Both the position numbers and the translations under genes were made by a program. The notes beneath the pieces are model-generated. The model was not told the DNA's origin. It saw nothing but the letters and a program-made list of their open reading frames with translations, and did no database searches. Positions 9,533 to 18,512 of a DNA stretch of 64,000 nt are shown in pieces. The stretch spans positions 102,253-166,252 of the forward strand of contig NZ_MPPI01000011.1 in the NCBI RefSeq assembly GCF_001895925.1, read 5' to 3'. The DNA is from Phormidesmis priestleyi ULC007 (GTDB lineage: Bacteria; Cyanobacteriota; Cyanobacteriia; Leptolyngbyales; Leptolyngbyaceae). Numbering within the stretch: position 1 is the first letter of the stretch; each line of letters begins with the position of its first letter.

Positions 9533-9904
9533 ATGGCATCTAATGGGCAAGCAGCAATCACCCGGACAGAGCGGGGACTCACGATTGCAGGCACACGTAC
9601 TAACCTCTACGATGTTATGGATTTGCTGAAAGCTCAGTATCCGCCTAAACTGATTCGCGACAAATTTAATCTCGATGATGCACAAATCAATGCAGCTTTG
9701 TCATACATTGAATCCAACCACACTCAGGTAGAAGCCGAATATCAAGAAGTTCTCCAAACTAGAGAAGAAATTCGTCAATATTGGGACGATCGCAACCGTG
9801 AACATCTGGCTGATCTTGCAAGTAAACCCTGTAAGCCAGATCAAGAAGCGCTTTGGGCAAAACTTGAGGGGCAGAAAGCGCAGCGTGTTTCGGTAAAGGC
9901 ATGA
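9533..9904 (+). CDS. DUF433-family antitoxin-like protein
   Basis: The chosen start is ATG 9533, preceded by AAGGTG six bases upstream; GTG at 9452 or 9467 would add 22-27 residues of less typical sequence. The 123-residue product begins with the DUF433 pattern (RGLTIAGTRTNLYDVMDLLKAQYPP, KFNLDDAQINAALSYIE), a short winged-helix-like DNA-binding fold, followed by a charged helical tail that would contact the toxin. It overlaps the next gene by ATGA at 9901, typical of a toxin-antitoxin pair. It is expected to neutralise the downstream PIN-like protein and repress the operon. Confidence 0.75.
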   Translation: MASNGQAAITRTERGLTIAGTRTNLYDVMDLLKAQYPPKLIRDKFNLDDAQINAALSYIESNHTQVEAEYQEVLQTREEIRQYWDDRNREHLADLASKPCKPDQEALWAKLEGQKAQRVSVKA

Positions 9905-10293
9905 ATTTTCTGGTTGACTACAATCTAGACGGCTATGCTGCTGTTCTGCTCGGCATTTTGACGAAACGGGGTTGGCTTGAGTTCTTTTCTATCCAGTTCG
10001 TTACTTTCAGGGAAGCTGGGCTGCTCATGGATAGTAGTGATCGTGCTATGTGGAACTACGCTCAAACCAATCAAATGATGATTCTGACTGCGAACCGAAA
10101 CATGAAGGGCGAGGATTCTTTGGAGCAGGTGATGCGTGAAGGGAATACATCGACTTCATTTCCCATTGTTACGATCGGGGATCTCGCACGGCTTGATGAA
10201 TCTGAATATCGGGAACGATGTGTTGACCGTTTAGTTGAGATTGTGCTCGAACTTGAGAGCTATATGGGAGCAGGTCGGCTTTTCATTCCATAG
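9901..10293 (+). CDS. DUF5615-like (PIN-fold) putative toxin
   Basis: This 130-residue protein begins MNFLVDYNLDG, an Asp-containing first strand like that of DUF5615/Mut7-C PIN-like proteins. A second acidic cluster (MDSSDRAMWNYAQTNQMMILTANRNM) follows at about residues 40-70, the usual place for D..IW.YA....ILTxN in this family. PIN-like toxins are RNases. It overlaps the DUF433 gene by four bases and is translated from the same message. The pair sits exactly between the 3' end of mscS and a remnant of a second mscS 3' end, so it was probably inserted or left there by recombination. Confidence 0.7.
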   Translation: MNFLVDYNLDGYAAVLLGILTKRGWLEFFSIQFVTFREAGLLMDSSDRAMWNYAQTNQMMILTANRNMKGEDSLEQVMREGNTSTSFPIVTIGDLARLDESEYRERCVDRLVEIVLELESYMGAGRLFIP

Positions 10294-10318
10294 ATAGCAA
10301 TCGTGGCAAATGTTGGGC

Positions 10319-10444
10319 ATCTCGATCGGGATTCCTCAGCAGTCATTTCCGTTGAGAGGAACGGTGGACGATCGAGCGTTTGACAGGGGCAATCACCCAC
10401 CGGATCAGAATAATTTAGGGAATGGAGAGCCGCGATCGAGGTGA
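10319..10444 (+). pseudogene. Remnant of a second mscS 3' end
   Basis: Translated in one frame to the stop at 10442-10444, this stretch gives ISIGIPQQSFPLRG, then DDRAFDRGNH, then PPDQNNLGNGEPRSR. It aligns residue by residue with the MscS C-terminus encoded at 9292-9417 (IAIGISQQSLPLRS, EDRAFDGGNH, SPDQNNLGGGARSK). There is no start or upstream homology. It is best read as the tail of a lost tandem mscS paralogue or of a duplication whose body was replaced by the DUF433/PIN pair. Confidence 0.85.
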
Positions 10445-10519
10445 AGATAACGGGAGCAGGAAAGCTCAGACACTAGAGGGGCTAAGAGTATCAAGACGCA
10501 GTGTACCTACCCATGCTAA

Positions 10520-10780
10520 TCAGTCATAAATATCTCTGCGATGTCCGATTCTGTGAATGGTGATGTACTTGGCTTCACTATCAAAGGAGTAGATAACGCG
10601 GTAATCTCCGAGCCTGAGCTTGAAAAGACCACTCAAGTTTGCACTCAGACTCTGAGGGCTTACCTCCTCAAAATTTTCAGACATCCATTTTATTTTGCGT
10701 AGAATACGTTCTTGAATTGTCGAAGTCAGGGCTTCCAGTCCATCGGTTGCTTCAGATGTGAATTCAACACGGTAGCTCAT
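10520..10780 (-). CDS. RelE/ParE-family toxin
   Basis: The 86-residue protein has the size and pattern of RelE/ParE toxins: MSYRVEFTSEATDGLEAL at the start, a helical hairpin, then LFKLRLGDYRVIYSF (the conserved R-x-G-x-Y-R-V-I-Y strand pair) and a C-terminal HRIGHRRDIYD. The IGHRRDIY ending is typical of the RelE branch, which cuts mRNA at the ribosome. The start codon overlaps the stop of the upstream antitoxin gene by one base (TAATGA), so the two are coupled. Confidence 0.88.
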   Translation of the reverse strand: MSYRVEFTSEATDGLEALTSTIQERILRKIKWMSENFEEVSPQSLSANLSGLFKLRLGDYRVIYSFDSEAKYITIHRIGHRRDIYD

Positions 10781-10995
10781 TACCAGTTCAATCCTAGTTT
10801 TTTAGCCACCTCTTCAGCCGAAATCCCACGCTCTCCGGCTTGAGTTTGTTGCAGAGAATTGAGCAGTTGTTGCTGTACTTCTGGCTTTATTTGCTTGCCT
10901 TCATCAGGGTCAAAAAGCAGAGATTGAATCGTTTCAGCAACAGTCTCTTGAATTAGCAGTTTGAGTTCATCAATGGTTAGATCTTTGACTTGCAT
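10780..10995 (-). CDS. Antitoxin of the RelE/ParE pair
   Basis: From ATG 10995 the product has 71 residues; a GTG at 11004 would add three. It is acidic and helical (LTIDELKLLIQETVAETIQSLL), ends with a short segment EEVAKKLGLNW, and precedes the toxin with a one-base overlap. It resembles the small cyanobacterial antitoxins paired with RelE-like proteins rather than a classical RelB, so I assign it by context and composition. Confidence 0.75.
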   Translation of the reverse strand: MQVKDLTIDELKLLIQETVAETIQSLLFDPDEGKQIKPEVQQQLLNSLQQTQAGERGISAEEVAKKLGLNW

Positions 10996-11046
10996 ATGGA
11001 TCACAACACAGGATTTATAGTTCTATTATCGCTCCCCAAACCCCCT

Positions 11047-11155
11047 TTATCTACCTGTAAAAAGCGATCGAGCCGTGAGTTGCAGTTCAGAAAAGATGGG
11101 AGACTGGACACGATCGCTCCCCCGAAATGTTCCGACTTCAGTATAAGTGCCTGCC
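11047..11155 (-). pseudogene. C-terminal remnant of an Uma2/DUF820-type nuclease
   Basis: In the frame that ends at 11047, the segment LQLEAGTYTEVGTFRGSD, then RVQSPIFSELQLTARSLF, fits the C-terminal strands of the Uma2 (DUF820) family, where a Y.EVG.F.GGD..SP.FP.L.L pattern is usual. Nothing upstream belongs to that family; the frame runs straight into the end of the frmB gene. It therefore looks like the tail of a deleted gene. The assignment comes from a short stretch. Confidence 0.45.
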
Positions 11156-11185
11156 TCTAGCTGCAACTTGCCGTTGGAATGATCA

Positions 11186-12022
11186 TTAATCGCACAAAAT
11201 GCTGGCATGATAACGAATGTGATCTTCGATAAATGTAGCAATGAAATAATAGCTGTGGTCATAACCCGGTTGCATTCTTAGGGTTAGCGCTTGTCCCACT
11301 TCAGCACAGGCTTTTTCAAACGTTTCTGGAAAGAGTTGGGTGGTGAGAAATTGATCACTCATGCCTTGATCAATCAGAATCGATCGCTGAAATCTAACTT
11401 TCCGAATCAACTCAGTCGCATCATAGTCACGCCAAAGCGTCTGATCAGAACCAAGGTAGTTAGAAAACGCTTTCTGACCCCAAGCGCACTGCATCGGAGC
11501 CACGATCGGAGCAAACGCCGAGACAGACTGATAGCGATCGGGGTTTCGCAGCGCACAAACTAACGCCCCATGTCCGCCCATCGAGTGACCAAAGATTCCC
11601 TGTTTGTTGGGGTTCACCGGAAAATTTTTGTGGATTAGTGCGGGTAGTTCGTCTACGACATAACTGTACATTTGGTAGTGATTGCGCCAGGGTTGGGCGA
11701 TCGCATCCACATAAAATCCTGCGCCAGTGCCCAAGTCCCAATCTTTATCTTCATCAGACGTTCCGGTACTGCGCGGACTGGTATCAGGAGAAACCAACAT
11801 CAAGCCATGTTTGGCGGCAAATTGCTGTGCCCCTGCTTTGACCATAAAATTCTCTTCAGTACACGTTAAACCAGAGAGAAAATAAAGCACCGGAACAGGC
11901 TGTAATATCGCTTTAGGCGGCTGGTAGACTGCAAACTTCATCTGGGTATTGCAAACACTAGATGAGTGGCTATAGAAGCCAACCTTACCGCCAAAGCAAA
12001 GACTTTCGTTGAGGAGTTTCAT
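11186..12022 (-). CDS. frmB: S-formylglutathione hydrolase
   Basis: This 278-residue esterase-D family protein hydrolyses S-formylglutathione to formate and glutathione in the cytoplasm. The family signatures are clear: LYFLSGLTCTEENF near residue 50 (oxyanion region), GHSMGGHGAL near 145 (nucleophile Ser), an Asp in DQGMSDQFL near 220 and the His in GYDHSYYF near 260. Length matches the family. It lies 15 bases downstream of frmA and must be on the same transcript, giving the last two steps of glutathione-dependent formaldehyde removal. Confidence 0.95.
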   Translation of the reverse strand: MKLLNESLCFGGKVGFYSHSSSVCNTQMKFAVYQPPKAILQPVPVLYFLSGLTCTEENFMVKAGAQQFAAKHGLMLVSPDTSPRSTGTSDEDKDWDLGTGAGFYVDAIAQPWRNHYQMYSYVVDELPALIHKNFPVNPNKQGIFGHSMGGHGALVCALRNPDRYQSVSAFAPIVAPMQCAWGQKAFSNYLGSDQTLWRDYDATELIRKVRFQRSILIDQGMSDQFLTTQLFPETFEKACAEVGQALTLRMQPGYDHSYYFIATFIEDHIRYHASILCD

Positions 12023-12037
12023 AGAGAATCAGAGTGC

Positions 12038-13204
<1,167 letters not shown>

Positions 13205-13247
13205 CTATTGAGGACTATTCATCGCTGCATTGTCTCTTGAATTTGAC

Positions 13248-14474
13248 TTAATTTTGCCGACGATCGCTCCAAATATCTCGACCTCGATCGTTCTGCAACA
13301 CTTGAGTCTGAATCCACTCAATCAGTTCAGCGTTTACTCGTTCTGGACATTCATCATGGGCGCAATGTCCAGCCTCATCGAGTTCAATTAACTGTAAGGC
13401 TGAGTTATAGCTCAAAAACTGGTGAGCAGACGCTGCGGGAATCATGCGATCGTGTTTACCCCAAAGCAAAAGAGACGGAATTTTGACGCGAGTCAGAATA
13501 GATTGAACGCTGGGACTAAACTGCGGACTGATCATTCCCTTCAAAATGGCACAAAATGCTTGAGCTGATCCTCGTTCTCGTGTGGGCTTTGTCAAAATCT
13601 CTAATAGCTCGTCGGTGACAGCTTCTCGACAGGCATAAGCGATGCTTGCCCAACGGCGAGTGATCGCAGGATGTCTCAAGAGGTGAAAGAGCGGATAGAG
13701 CACGATCGGGGAGACAAAAATAGCTTGCAGCCAGCACACTAAAGGACGCAGCCGGACGGGAATTGCCGCTTCGTGACTGGCAGTGTCAGGCAGACTAATC
13801 ATCGCCACGCCGCGAACCATTTCGGGGTAGTCTGCGGCAGTTGCCAAACACGTGAGCGATCCGATCGAGTTTCCGACCAAAATCACCGGAGTTCCAATAA
13901 ACGTTTGCCAAAATTCGTGGAGTTGTTCAACCCACAGATTGATTGAGTAAGCAATGTCGGGTTTATCAGACGCTCCAAAGCCTAGTAAATCGATCGTGTA
14001 AACGCTGTGGTGTTTTGCCAACTCAGAAATATTTTGTCTCCAATGCCCGATCGAGCCACCAAACCCATGCACCAGAATGATCGGAACTTGGCTTCGAGCA
14101 TTTGGCATCACCGCATGATGAATCTTCCAACCTCGCCAGATTGAGCTTTGTTGATATCCATATTTTTGAATTTGCTCTCTCACAGAAGGCACAGCACCTT
14201 TAATTTCAGGCAGAACAGACTTAGGAATAAACGTTTTTAGCGCGTTGTAGAGGGCTTCTTCGTCGGCTGGGCTAGGGTTAAGAACCAGCCAGCACACGGC
14301 CAAAAAACTGATCGTAAATAGCTGTGCAATGTCAGTTGCTGAAAGAATTCCATCAGTAAAACTGTTCAAGATGCGGTCAGCGATCGCAATCAGCCATGCA
14401 AGGTTTCCAAACTGCCAAAAATCGTTCCTTAATTGGTTAATAAACTCAGGTGAAATGCTGCGATCGTGATTCAT
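13248..14474 (-). CDS. Alpha/beta hydrolase with N-terminal helical region
   Basis: The 408-residue protein has about 105 N-terminal residues with hydrophobic helices, then an alpha/beta hydrolase core. Visible are the oxyanion turn VHGFGGSIGHWRQN near 135, the nucleophile elbow VGNSIGSLT near 200, the acid in LLWGKHDRMIP near 345 and His in EAGHCAHDECPE near 375. The pattern is close to plant and cyanobacterial plastid-type hydrolases of unknown substrate. It lies 100 bases upstream of frmA on the same strand, but the gap does not prove a shared transcript. Confidence 0.8.
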   Translation of the reverse strand: MNHDRSISPEFINQLRNDFWQFGNLAWLIAIADRILNSFTDGILSATDIAQLFTISFLAVCWLVLNPSPADEEALYNALKTFIPKSVLPEIKGAVPSVREQIQKYGYQQSSIWRGWKIHHAVMPNARSQVPIILVHGFGGSIGHWRQNISELAKHHSVYTIDLLGFGASDKPDIAYSINLWVEQLHEFWQTFIGTPVILVGNSIGSLTCLATAADYPEMVRGVAMISLPDTASHEAAIPVRLRPLVCWLQAIFVSPIVLYPLFHLLRHPAITRRWASIAYACREAVTDELLEILTKPTRERGSAQAFCAILKGMISPQFSPSVQSILTRVKIPSLLLWGKHDRMIPAASAHQFLSYNSALQLIELDEAGHCAHDECPERVNAELIEWIQTQVLQNDRGRDIWSDRRQN

Positions 14475-14772
14475 AGTGCACTGCTATTAAAATCTACTTC
14501 TTCTGAGAAAACAGAGGTTTAAAGCCGCTACCGTTGAGAACTGATCGGATGAAAACTCTACTGTTCACATAAGTACATACTCAGGTAACTTTAGTGAAAC
14601 AACCTCTATAGATAGTTCCAGATTTGACGAGAATGCTCTTTTCAACTCCAGATTTCTGATCCCCTACTAACACCTTTAGATAGATTTCATTTAGTCAAAA
14701 TCTATTTCAATAAAAGATACGAGTCTGGCTTATCTGCTAGGCTCTATCGCTGACTTGACTGAGGATAACCAG

Positions 14773-14868
14773 GTGACTGAACAATCCCAAGCACCTCAAA
14801 ATCCCCCTTCTTCTCAAGAGGTGACAACCAACCAGCCATTGGCTTTTGAGGGTGGGGCGCAATGCTAG
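14773..14868 (+). CDS. Very small ORF at the head of the crtO group
   Basis: A GTG at 14773 follows GAGGA at 14761-14765 and opens a 31-codon frame rich in Gln, Pro and Ser. Its stop (14866-14868) overlaps the ATG of the next ORF at 14862, suggesting translational coupling. There is no recognisable domain. It could be a leader peptide or the first part of a split gene together with the next two ORFs. Confidence 0.35.
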   Translation: MTEQSQAPQNPPSSQEVTTNQPLAFEGGAQC

Positions 14869-15056
14869 ACGCTCAAGTAGAGCTTTCTGAGCATCTGATA
14901 GAAACTGACTCAGAGGAAGACGCGATCGCGACTAACTTTTCCAGTCTCGATGCCCAGAAAGAGCCATCCAGTAATGTATCTACAGCAGAAGGCTATCCAC
15001 CTCCAACTGGCGTAAACGAAGGGGACACGCCTCTTAATATCCTTCCGAATTTTTGA
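14862..15056 (+). CDS. Small acidic hypothetical protein
   Basis: The 64-residue product is acidic and apparently unstructured (LIETDSEEDAIATNFSSLD), without membrane segments or motifs I recognise. It starts inside the end of the preceding 31-codon ORF and is followed 21 bases later by another small acidic ORF and then crtO. The ribosome binding signal GAGGGTGGGG is weak. Evidence is mainly position and overlap. Confidence 0.45.
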   Translation: MLDAQVELSEHLIETDSEEDAIATNFSSLDAQKEPSSNVSTAEGYPPPTGVNEGDTPLNILPNF

Positions 15057-15077
15057 AAAAACAACAGGAGAAAACGA

Positions 15078-15269
15078 ATGAGTAGTGGACATGCAAGTCA
15101 TAAAGGAAATGCTGCTAAACCAAACACGAATCAAAACGGTTTGATTGATCCAGATCCAGCAGATACTCCAACCGAAGCGGATTACTCTCGTGATGATCAA
15201 GATGTCACACCTGTAAACCCTGCTGCAATGGCAAGACCCGAAGAGCAACCAGAAGTAGAACAAAAATAA
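15078..15269 (+). CDS. Small hydrophilic hypothetical protein upstream of crtO
   Basis: A good AGGAG at 15066-15070 precedes ATG 15078. The 63-residue product is hydrophilic, with Asn/Asp/Pro-rich sequence (GLIDPDPADTPTEADYSRDD) and a Gln/Glu-rich tail; it is likely disordered. It ends 15 bases before crtO and is probably co-transcribed with it. No function is recognised. Confidence 0.55.
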   Translation: MSSGHASHKGNAAKPNTNQNGLIDPDPADTPTEADYSRDDQDVTPVNPAAMARPEEQPEVEQK

Positions 15270-15284
15270 TCAACGTCTTAGATA

Positions 15285-16979
15285 ATGCAAGAATACGATG
15301 TGGTGATGATCGGCGCAGGTCACAACGGATTGGTCTGCGCTGCCTATTTGCTCAAAGCAGGATATCGAGTATTACTACTCGAAAGGCGCAGTGTTCCGGG
15401 AGGAGCTGCAACGACAGAAGAACTTATGCCAGAAACCGCACCTGGCTTCAAATTTAACCCCTGTGCAATCAACCACATTTTCATTCATCTAGGATCGGTG
15501 GTTCAAGAACTAGAGTTGCACCGCTATGGACTGGAGTATCTGTTCTGTGATCCTGTAGTATTCTGTCCGCATCCTGACGGCAAATATTTTTTGGCGCACC
15601 GATCGATCGAAAAAACCTGTGCTGAGATTGCGCGTTACAGTTCGCGTGATGCCCAAAAATATGCCGACTTCATTGACTTTTGGCAGCGTATGACGCACGC
15701 AGTCACTCCGGTATTTAATGCGCCTCCTAAATCCCTGCTCGATATGGCGGGAAACTTTGACATCCAAAAAATCAAAGACACGCTTTCTGTCTTAGGCGGA
15801 GCCAACAAAACGCTCGACTTAGTGCGAACAATGTTTACGAGTGCGGCTGATTTGTTAGAAGAATATTTTGACTCAGAATTTCTTAAAGCCCCTCTAGCGC
15901 GGCTGTCTGGAGAACTGAGTCAGGCTCCTTCTCAAAAAACGATGTCGATCGGATCTCTGATGATGTCATTGCGTCACGACCCTGGTATGTCACGTCCCAA
16001 AGGGGGAACCGGGGCACTCACAGACGCTCTGGTGCGGTGTGTCAAAGATTTGGGAGGCGATATTCTCACCGATCAGCAGGTCAAACAAGTACTCGTTGAT
16101 GACGGCAAAGCTGAGGGTGTGCGGCTTGCCAACGGTCAAGAATATCGAGCCAAGCGGGGTGTGATTTCTAGCCTTGATGCCAGGCGGCTGTTTTTGCAAA
16201 TGGTCGATGCTGACGCGATCGCTGAAGCAGATCCTAATCTGAGAGAACGCGTCGATCGTCGCATCATCAACCACAACGAAGCGATTCTAAAAATTGATTG
16301 TGCGCTGTCAGAGTTGCCTTGCTTTGAGCAACATGAACATCGCGACGAATACTTCATGGGTTCTGTCTTGATTGCAGATTCGGTTCCTCATGTCGAAGTC
16401 GCTCACACCGATCCCAATATCGGAAAAATTCCTCTCGACGATCCCTCAATGTATCTCGTTGTGCCGACGGTTTTAGATCCTTCAATGGCACCCGAAGGCA
16501 AGCACACACTATGGATTGAGTTTTTCGCCCCTTACCAAATTGCAGGAGCCGAAGGCACTGGATTAAAAGGTACTGGTTGGACAGAGGAACTGAAGAACAA
16601 AGTTGCCGATCGGGTCCTCGACAAACTCGCCGACTATGCTCCCAATGTCAAAGACGCGATTATTGCTCGACACATCGAAAGTCCGCCAGAGTTAGAAGAT
16701 CGCTTAGGAGTACTTAAAGGTAACTACTATCATCTGGATATGTCGCTGGATCAAATGATGTGTTTTCGCCCGTTGCCAGAGTTGGCGAACTACACAACTC
16801 CGATTAAAGGACTCTATTTAACAGGAGCCGGAACCCATCCAGGTGGCTCGATTTCTGGTTTGCCGGGTCGCAACTGTGCTCATGTCTTTTTACAGCATCA
16901 GCGCTCATTGACGCAAACTCTATCTAATGTTGCCGACTCTCTCAAATCCACTGCCGAATCAATCTTTTTAGAGAATTGA
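15285..16979 (+). CDS. crtO: CrtO-type beta-carotene ketolase
   Basis: The 564-residue flavoprotein has the N-terminal FAD-binding motif VVMIGAGHNGLVCAAYLL, followed by ERRSVPGGAATTEE. It also carries the C-terminal phytoene-desaturase-type signature LYLTGAGTHPGGSISGLPGRNCAH. Long stretches agree with the Synechocystis CrtO protein as I remember it, for example RPKGGTGALTDALV, NHNEAILKIDCALS and YHLDMSLDQMM. CrtO introduces the 4-keto group of echinenone or canthaxanthin at the membrane. Echinenone and its hydroxy derivative are ligands of the orange carotenoid protein. Homologues without ketolase activity exist, so the exact product is not certain. Confidence 0.9.
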   Translation: MQEYDVVMIGAGHNGLVCAAYLLKAGYRVLLLERRSVPGGAATTEELMPETAPGFKFNPCAINHIFIHLGSVVQELELHRYGLEYLFCDPVVFCPHPDGKYFLAHRSIEKTCAEIARYSSRDAQKYADFIDFWQRMTHAVTPVFNAPPKSLLDMAGNFDIQKIKDTLSVLGGANKTLDLVRTMFTSAADLLEEYFDSEFLKAPLARLSGELSQAPSQKTMSIGSLMMSLRHDPGMSRPKGGTGALTDALVRCVKDLGGDILTDQQVKQVLVDDGKAEGVRLANGQEYRAKRGVISSLDARRLFLQMVDADAIAEADPNLRERVDRRIINHNEAILKIDCALSELPCFEQHEHRDEYFMGSVLIADSVPHVEVAHTDPNIGKIPLDDPSMYLVVPTVLDPSMAPEGKHTLWIEFFAPYQIAGAEGTGLKGTGWTEELKNKVADRVLDKLADYAPNVKDAIIARHIESPPELEDRLGVLKGNYYHLDMSLDQMMCFRPLPELANYTTPIKGLYLTGAGTHPGGSISGLPGRNCAHVFLQHQRSLTQTLSNVADSLKSTAESIFLEN

Positions 16980-18023
16980 TCAATCTATTCACGATCTGAG
17001 ATCTTGCAGCATTCTCAGTCAGACCGATTATCTGCCCTGAACTGAAGTTCGGGCTAACGGTGCGAAGTCCGTTTCAACGGAATAAAGAGCCTGAAATCGG
17101 TTCGGAGTCCCCTTGAGTGGACTTTCCTCTGTTAGCCCGGACTTCCAGTCACGGGTGGGGCAATGCCCGCGTCGAAACGACCGAACTACGTCTTCCTGAC
17201 ATTGGTTTAATTCACGCTCCTTAGAAGCAAATCTCAACAAACTATCTAACCATCGAATTTCTTCCACCGTAAGAAGAGAGTGTGAAGAGAAGGAAAGATA
17301 ACTTTGTTTACGGTAATTACGAAGAACGTACAGATTCATCTATTTCATCTATAGTCTATAATTTAAGCTTGATTTGATCGAAAGCTTCAGTTGGCTGTAC
17401 CTTTCATTAGGGTCTGGATTCATGTCATTACCAAATGTACTGAAATTCGCTTTCCTCAATCACAGTCGGCAATGTTTGCTGAAGGGGAAGTTGTTCATTG
17501 CGTTTGTACTGCTTGTGCAAACCGTGGCAGCCGTGCGAATCCCTGGAGGCTTGACTCCCCCCTAACATACTAACTTCGCTTCATTTCTGATAGTATTCGT
17601 TAGGTTGTAAGAATTTAATCCCAGTCACTTTGTCTTTTGCGAAGATCTAGGAGGACGTTCCTTGCGAAATGCATCATTCGCGATTGATTGAGCAATTGGT
17701 TAATAGATTCATCTTGTAAGAATGTCATCGGTTTATATTTTTTAATTCAACTAGTGTTGAAAGCGCAATACTGACAATCTTGATTTAGCTTCAGTGCTTA
17801 ACTCACTAATGCATTACGGAAAATCCTCTTGCATTGTTAGAAACGTTGTATTTCGTAGAATTGAGACATTGTAATTGCTGTCATCTTTACTTTTTTGATT
17901 GCTGGGCTATTTCTACAATCTCTTTACGACTGACTCGCTTGAGTGAGATAAGGAAGCGCAACATTCCTGTTACTTGCCCAAGCTTTGATCGATTCTGAGA
18001 CATTTTGCGAACAGAGAATTATC
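16980..18023. other. Long intergenic stretch between crtO and the polysaccharide cluster
   Basis: About 1040 bases carry no convincing gene. Two overlapping short plus-strand frames at 17374-17573 and one minus-strand frame at 17028-17339 have random-looking composition. The notable content is the imperfect inverted repeat at 17033-17156. Low HIP1 density and AT-rich sequence from about 17600 onward mark the edge of the polysaccharide cluster. Confidence 0.5.
17033..17156. repeat. Structured inverted repeat, possible MITE or palindromic intergenic repeat
   Basis: The arm at 17033-17058 (containing GAAGTTCGGGCTAAC) pairs imperfectly with the arm at 17131-17156 (containing GTTAGCCCGGACTTC). 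Inside lie two smaller hairpins, AGTCCGTTTCAACGGA and AGTCCCCTTGAGTGGACT. The arrangement is that of small palindromic repeats found scattered in cyanobacterial genomes. Only one copy is in this window. Confidence 0.5.
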
Positions 18024-18512
18024 ATGGCTACACTTCAACCTTGCCTTAGTCTAGGGCTGACGGTACAGAATGGCGGGCACCTTTTGGCAGCAATGCTCAA
18101 TTCAATTCTGTCGCAAAGCTTTCAGAACTTTGAGTTAATCATTTTAGATAATGCTTCGACCGACCAAACGGAAGCGATCGCGCAACGATATGCAGCCAAA
18201 GATGAGCGAATTCGTTATTATCGACAAGATCAAACGCAGCCAGAACTCTGCAATCGCAACCAGATCTTGAGCCTAGCGAGAGGCGTTTATTTCAAGTTCA
18301 TTACGTTCGAGGAAGCTGTAATCCCCAACGCCTTAGAACAACATGTTGAATTGCTCCACGAGCGATCATACGGATTGCTCAATCCGTATGATCGCTTCCC
18401 ACTTTTAACCGAAGCGCCTGAAGAACCCTTGTTGTCGAAGGAAACAATCATGTATCAACAAGATCCTCAAGAATGGCTGTCTGAGAAAATCAATCGATCG
18501 AATGAAACTTAA
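18024..18512 (+). CDS. Short GT2-type glycosyltransferase-like protein, probably defective
   Basis: From ATG 18024 the product has 162 residues, half the length of its neighbours. Residues 5-110 align with the N-terminal half of the enzyme at 19124-20080: SQSFQNFELIILDNASTDQTE against AQTFQNFELVISDNASTDATD, and KDERIRYYR in both. The metal-binding acidic pair (HDD in the neighbour) is replaced by FEE in ITFEEAVIP, and the whole acceptor-binding half is missing. A perfect 17-bp palindrome lies in the coding sequence at 18361-18396. It could be a dead paralogue or a small protein with a non-catalytic role. Confidence 0.65.
   Translation: MATLQPCLSLGLTVQNGGHLLAAMLNSILSQSFQNFELIILDNASTDQTEAIAQRYAAKDERIRYYRQDQTQPELCNRNQILSLARGVYFKFITFEEAVIPNALEQHVELLHERSYGLLNPYDRFPLLTEAPEEPLLSKETIMYQQDPQEWLSEKINRSNET
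18361..18396. repeat. Perfect 17-bp inverted repeat with 2-nt loop inside a coding sequence
   Basis: AGCGATCATACGGATTG (18361-18377) is followed by CT and then by its exact reverse complement (18380-18396). In the protein this encodes RSYGLLNPYDR. Such a tight hairpin in coding DNA would stall polymerases and may be a scar of template switching. Confidence 0.85.

Noticed and set aside
17028-17339. Minus-strand 103-codon frame in the crtO downstream spacer
   Set aside because: Most of it lies across the structured inverted repeat, and the translated sequence shows no pattern of a protein family.
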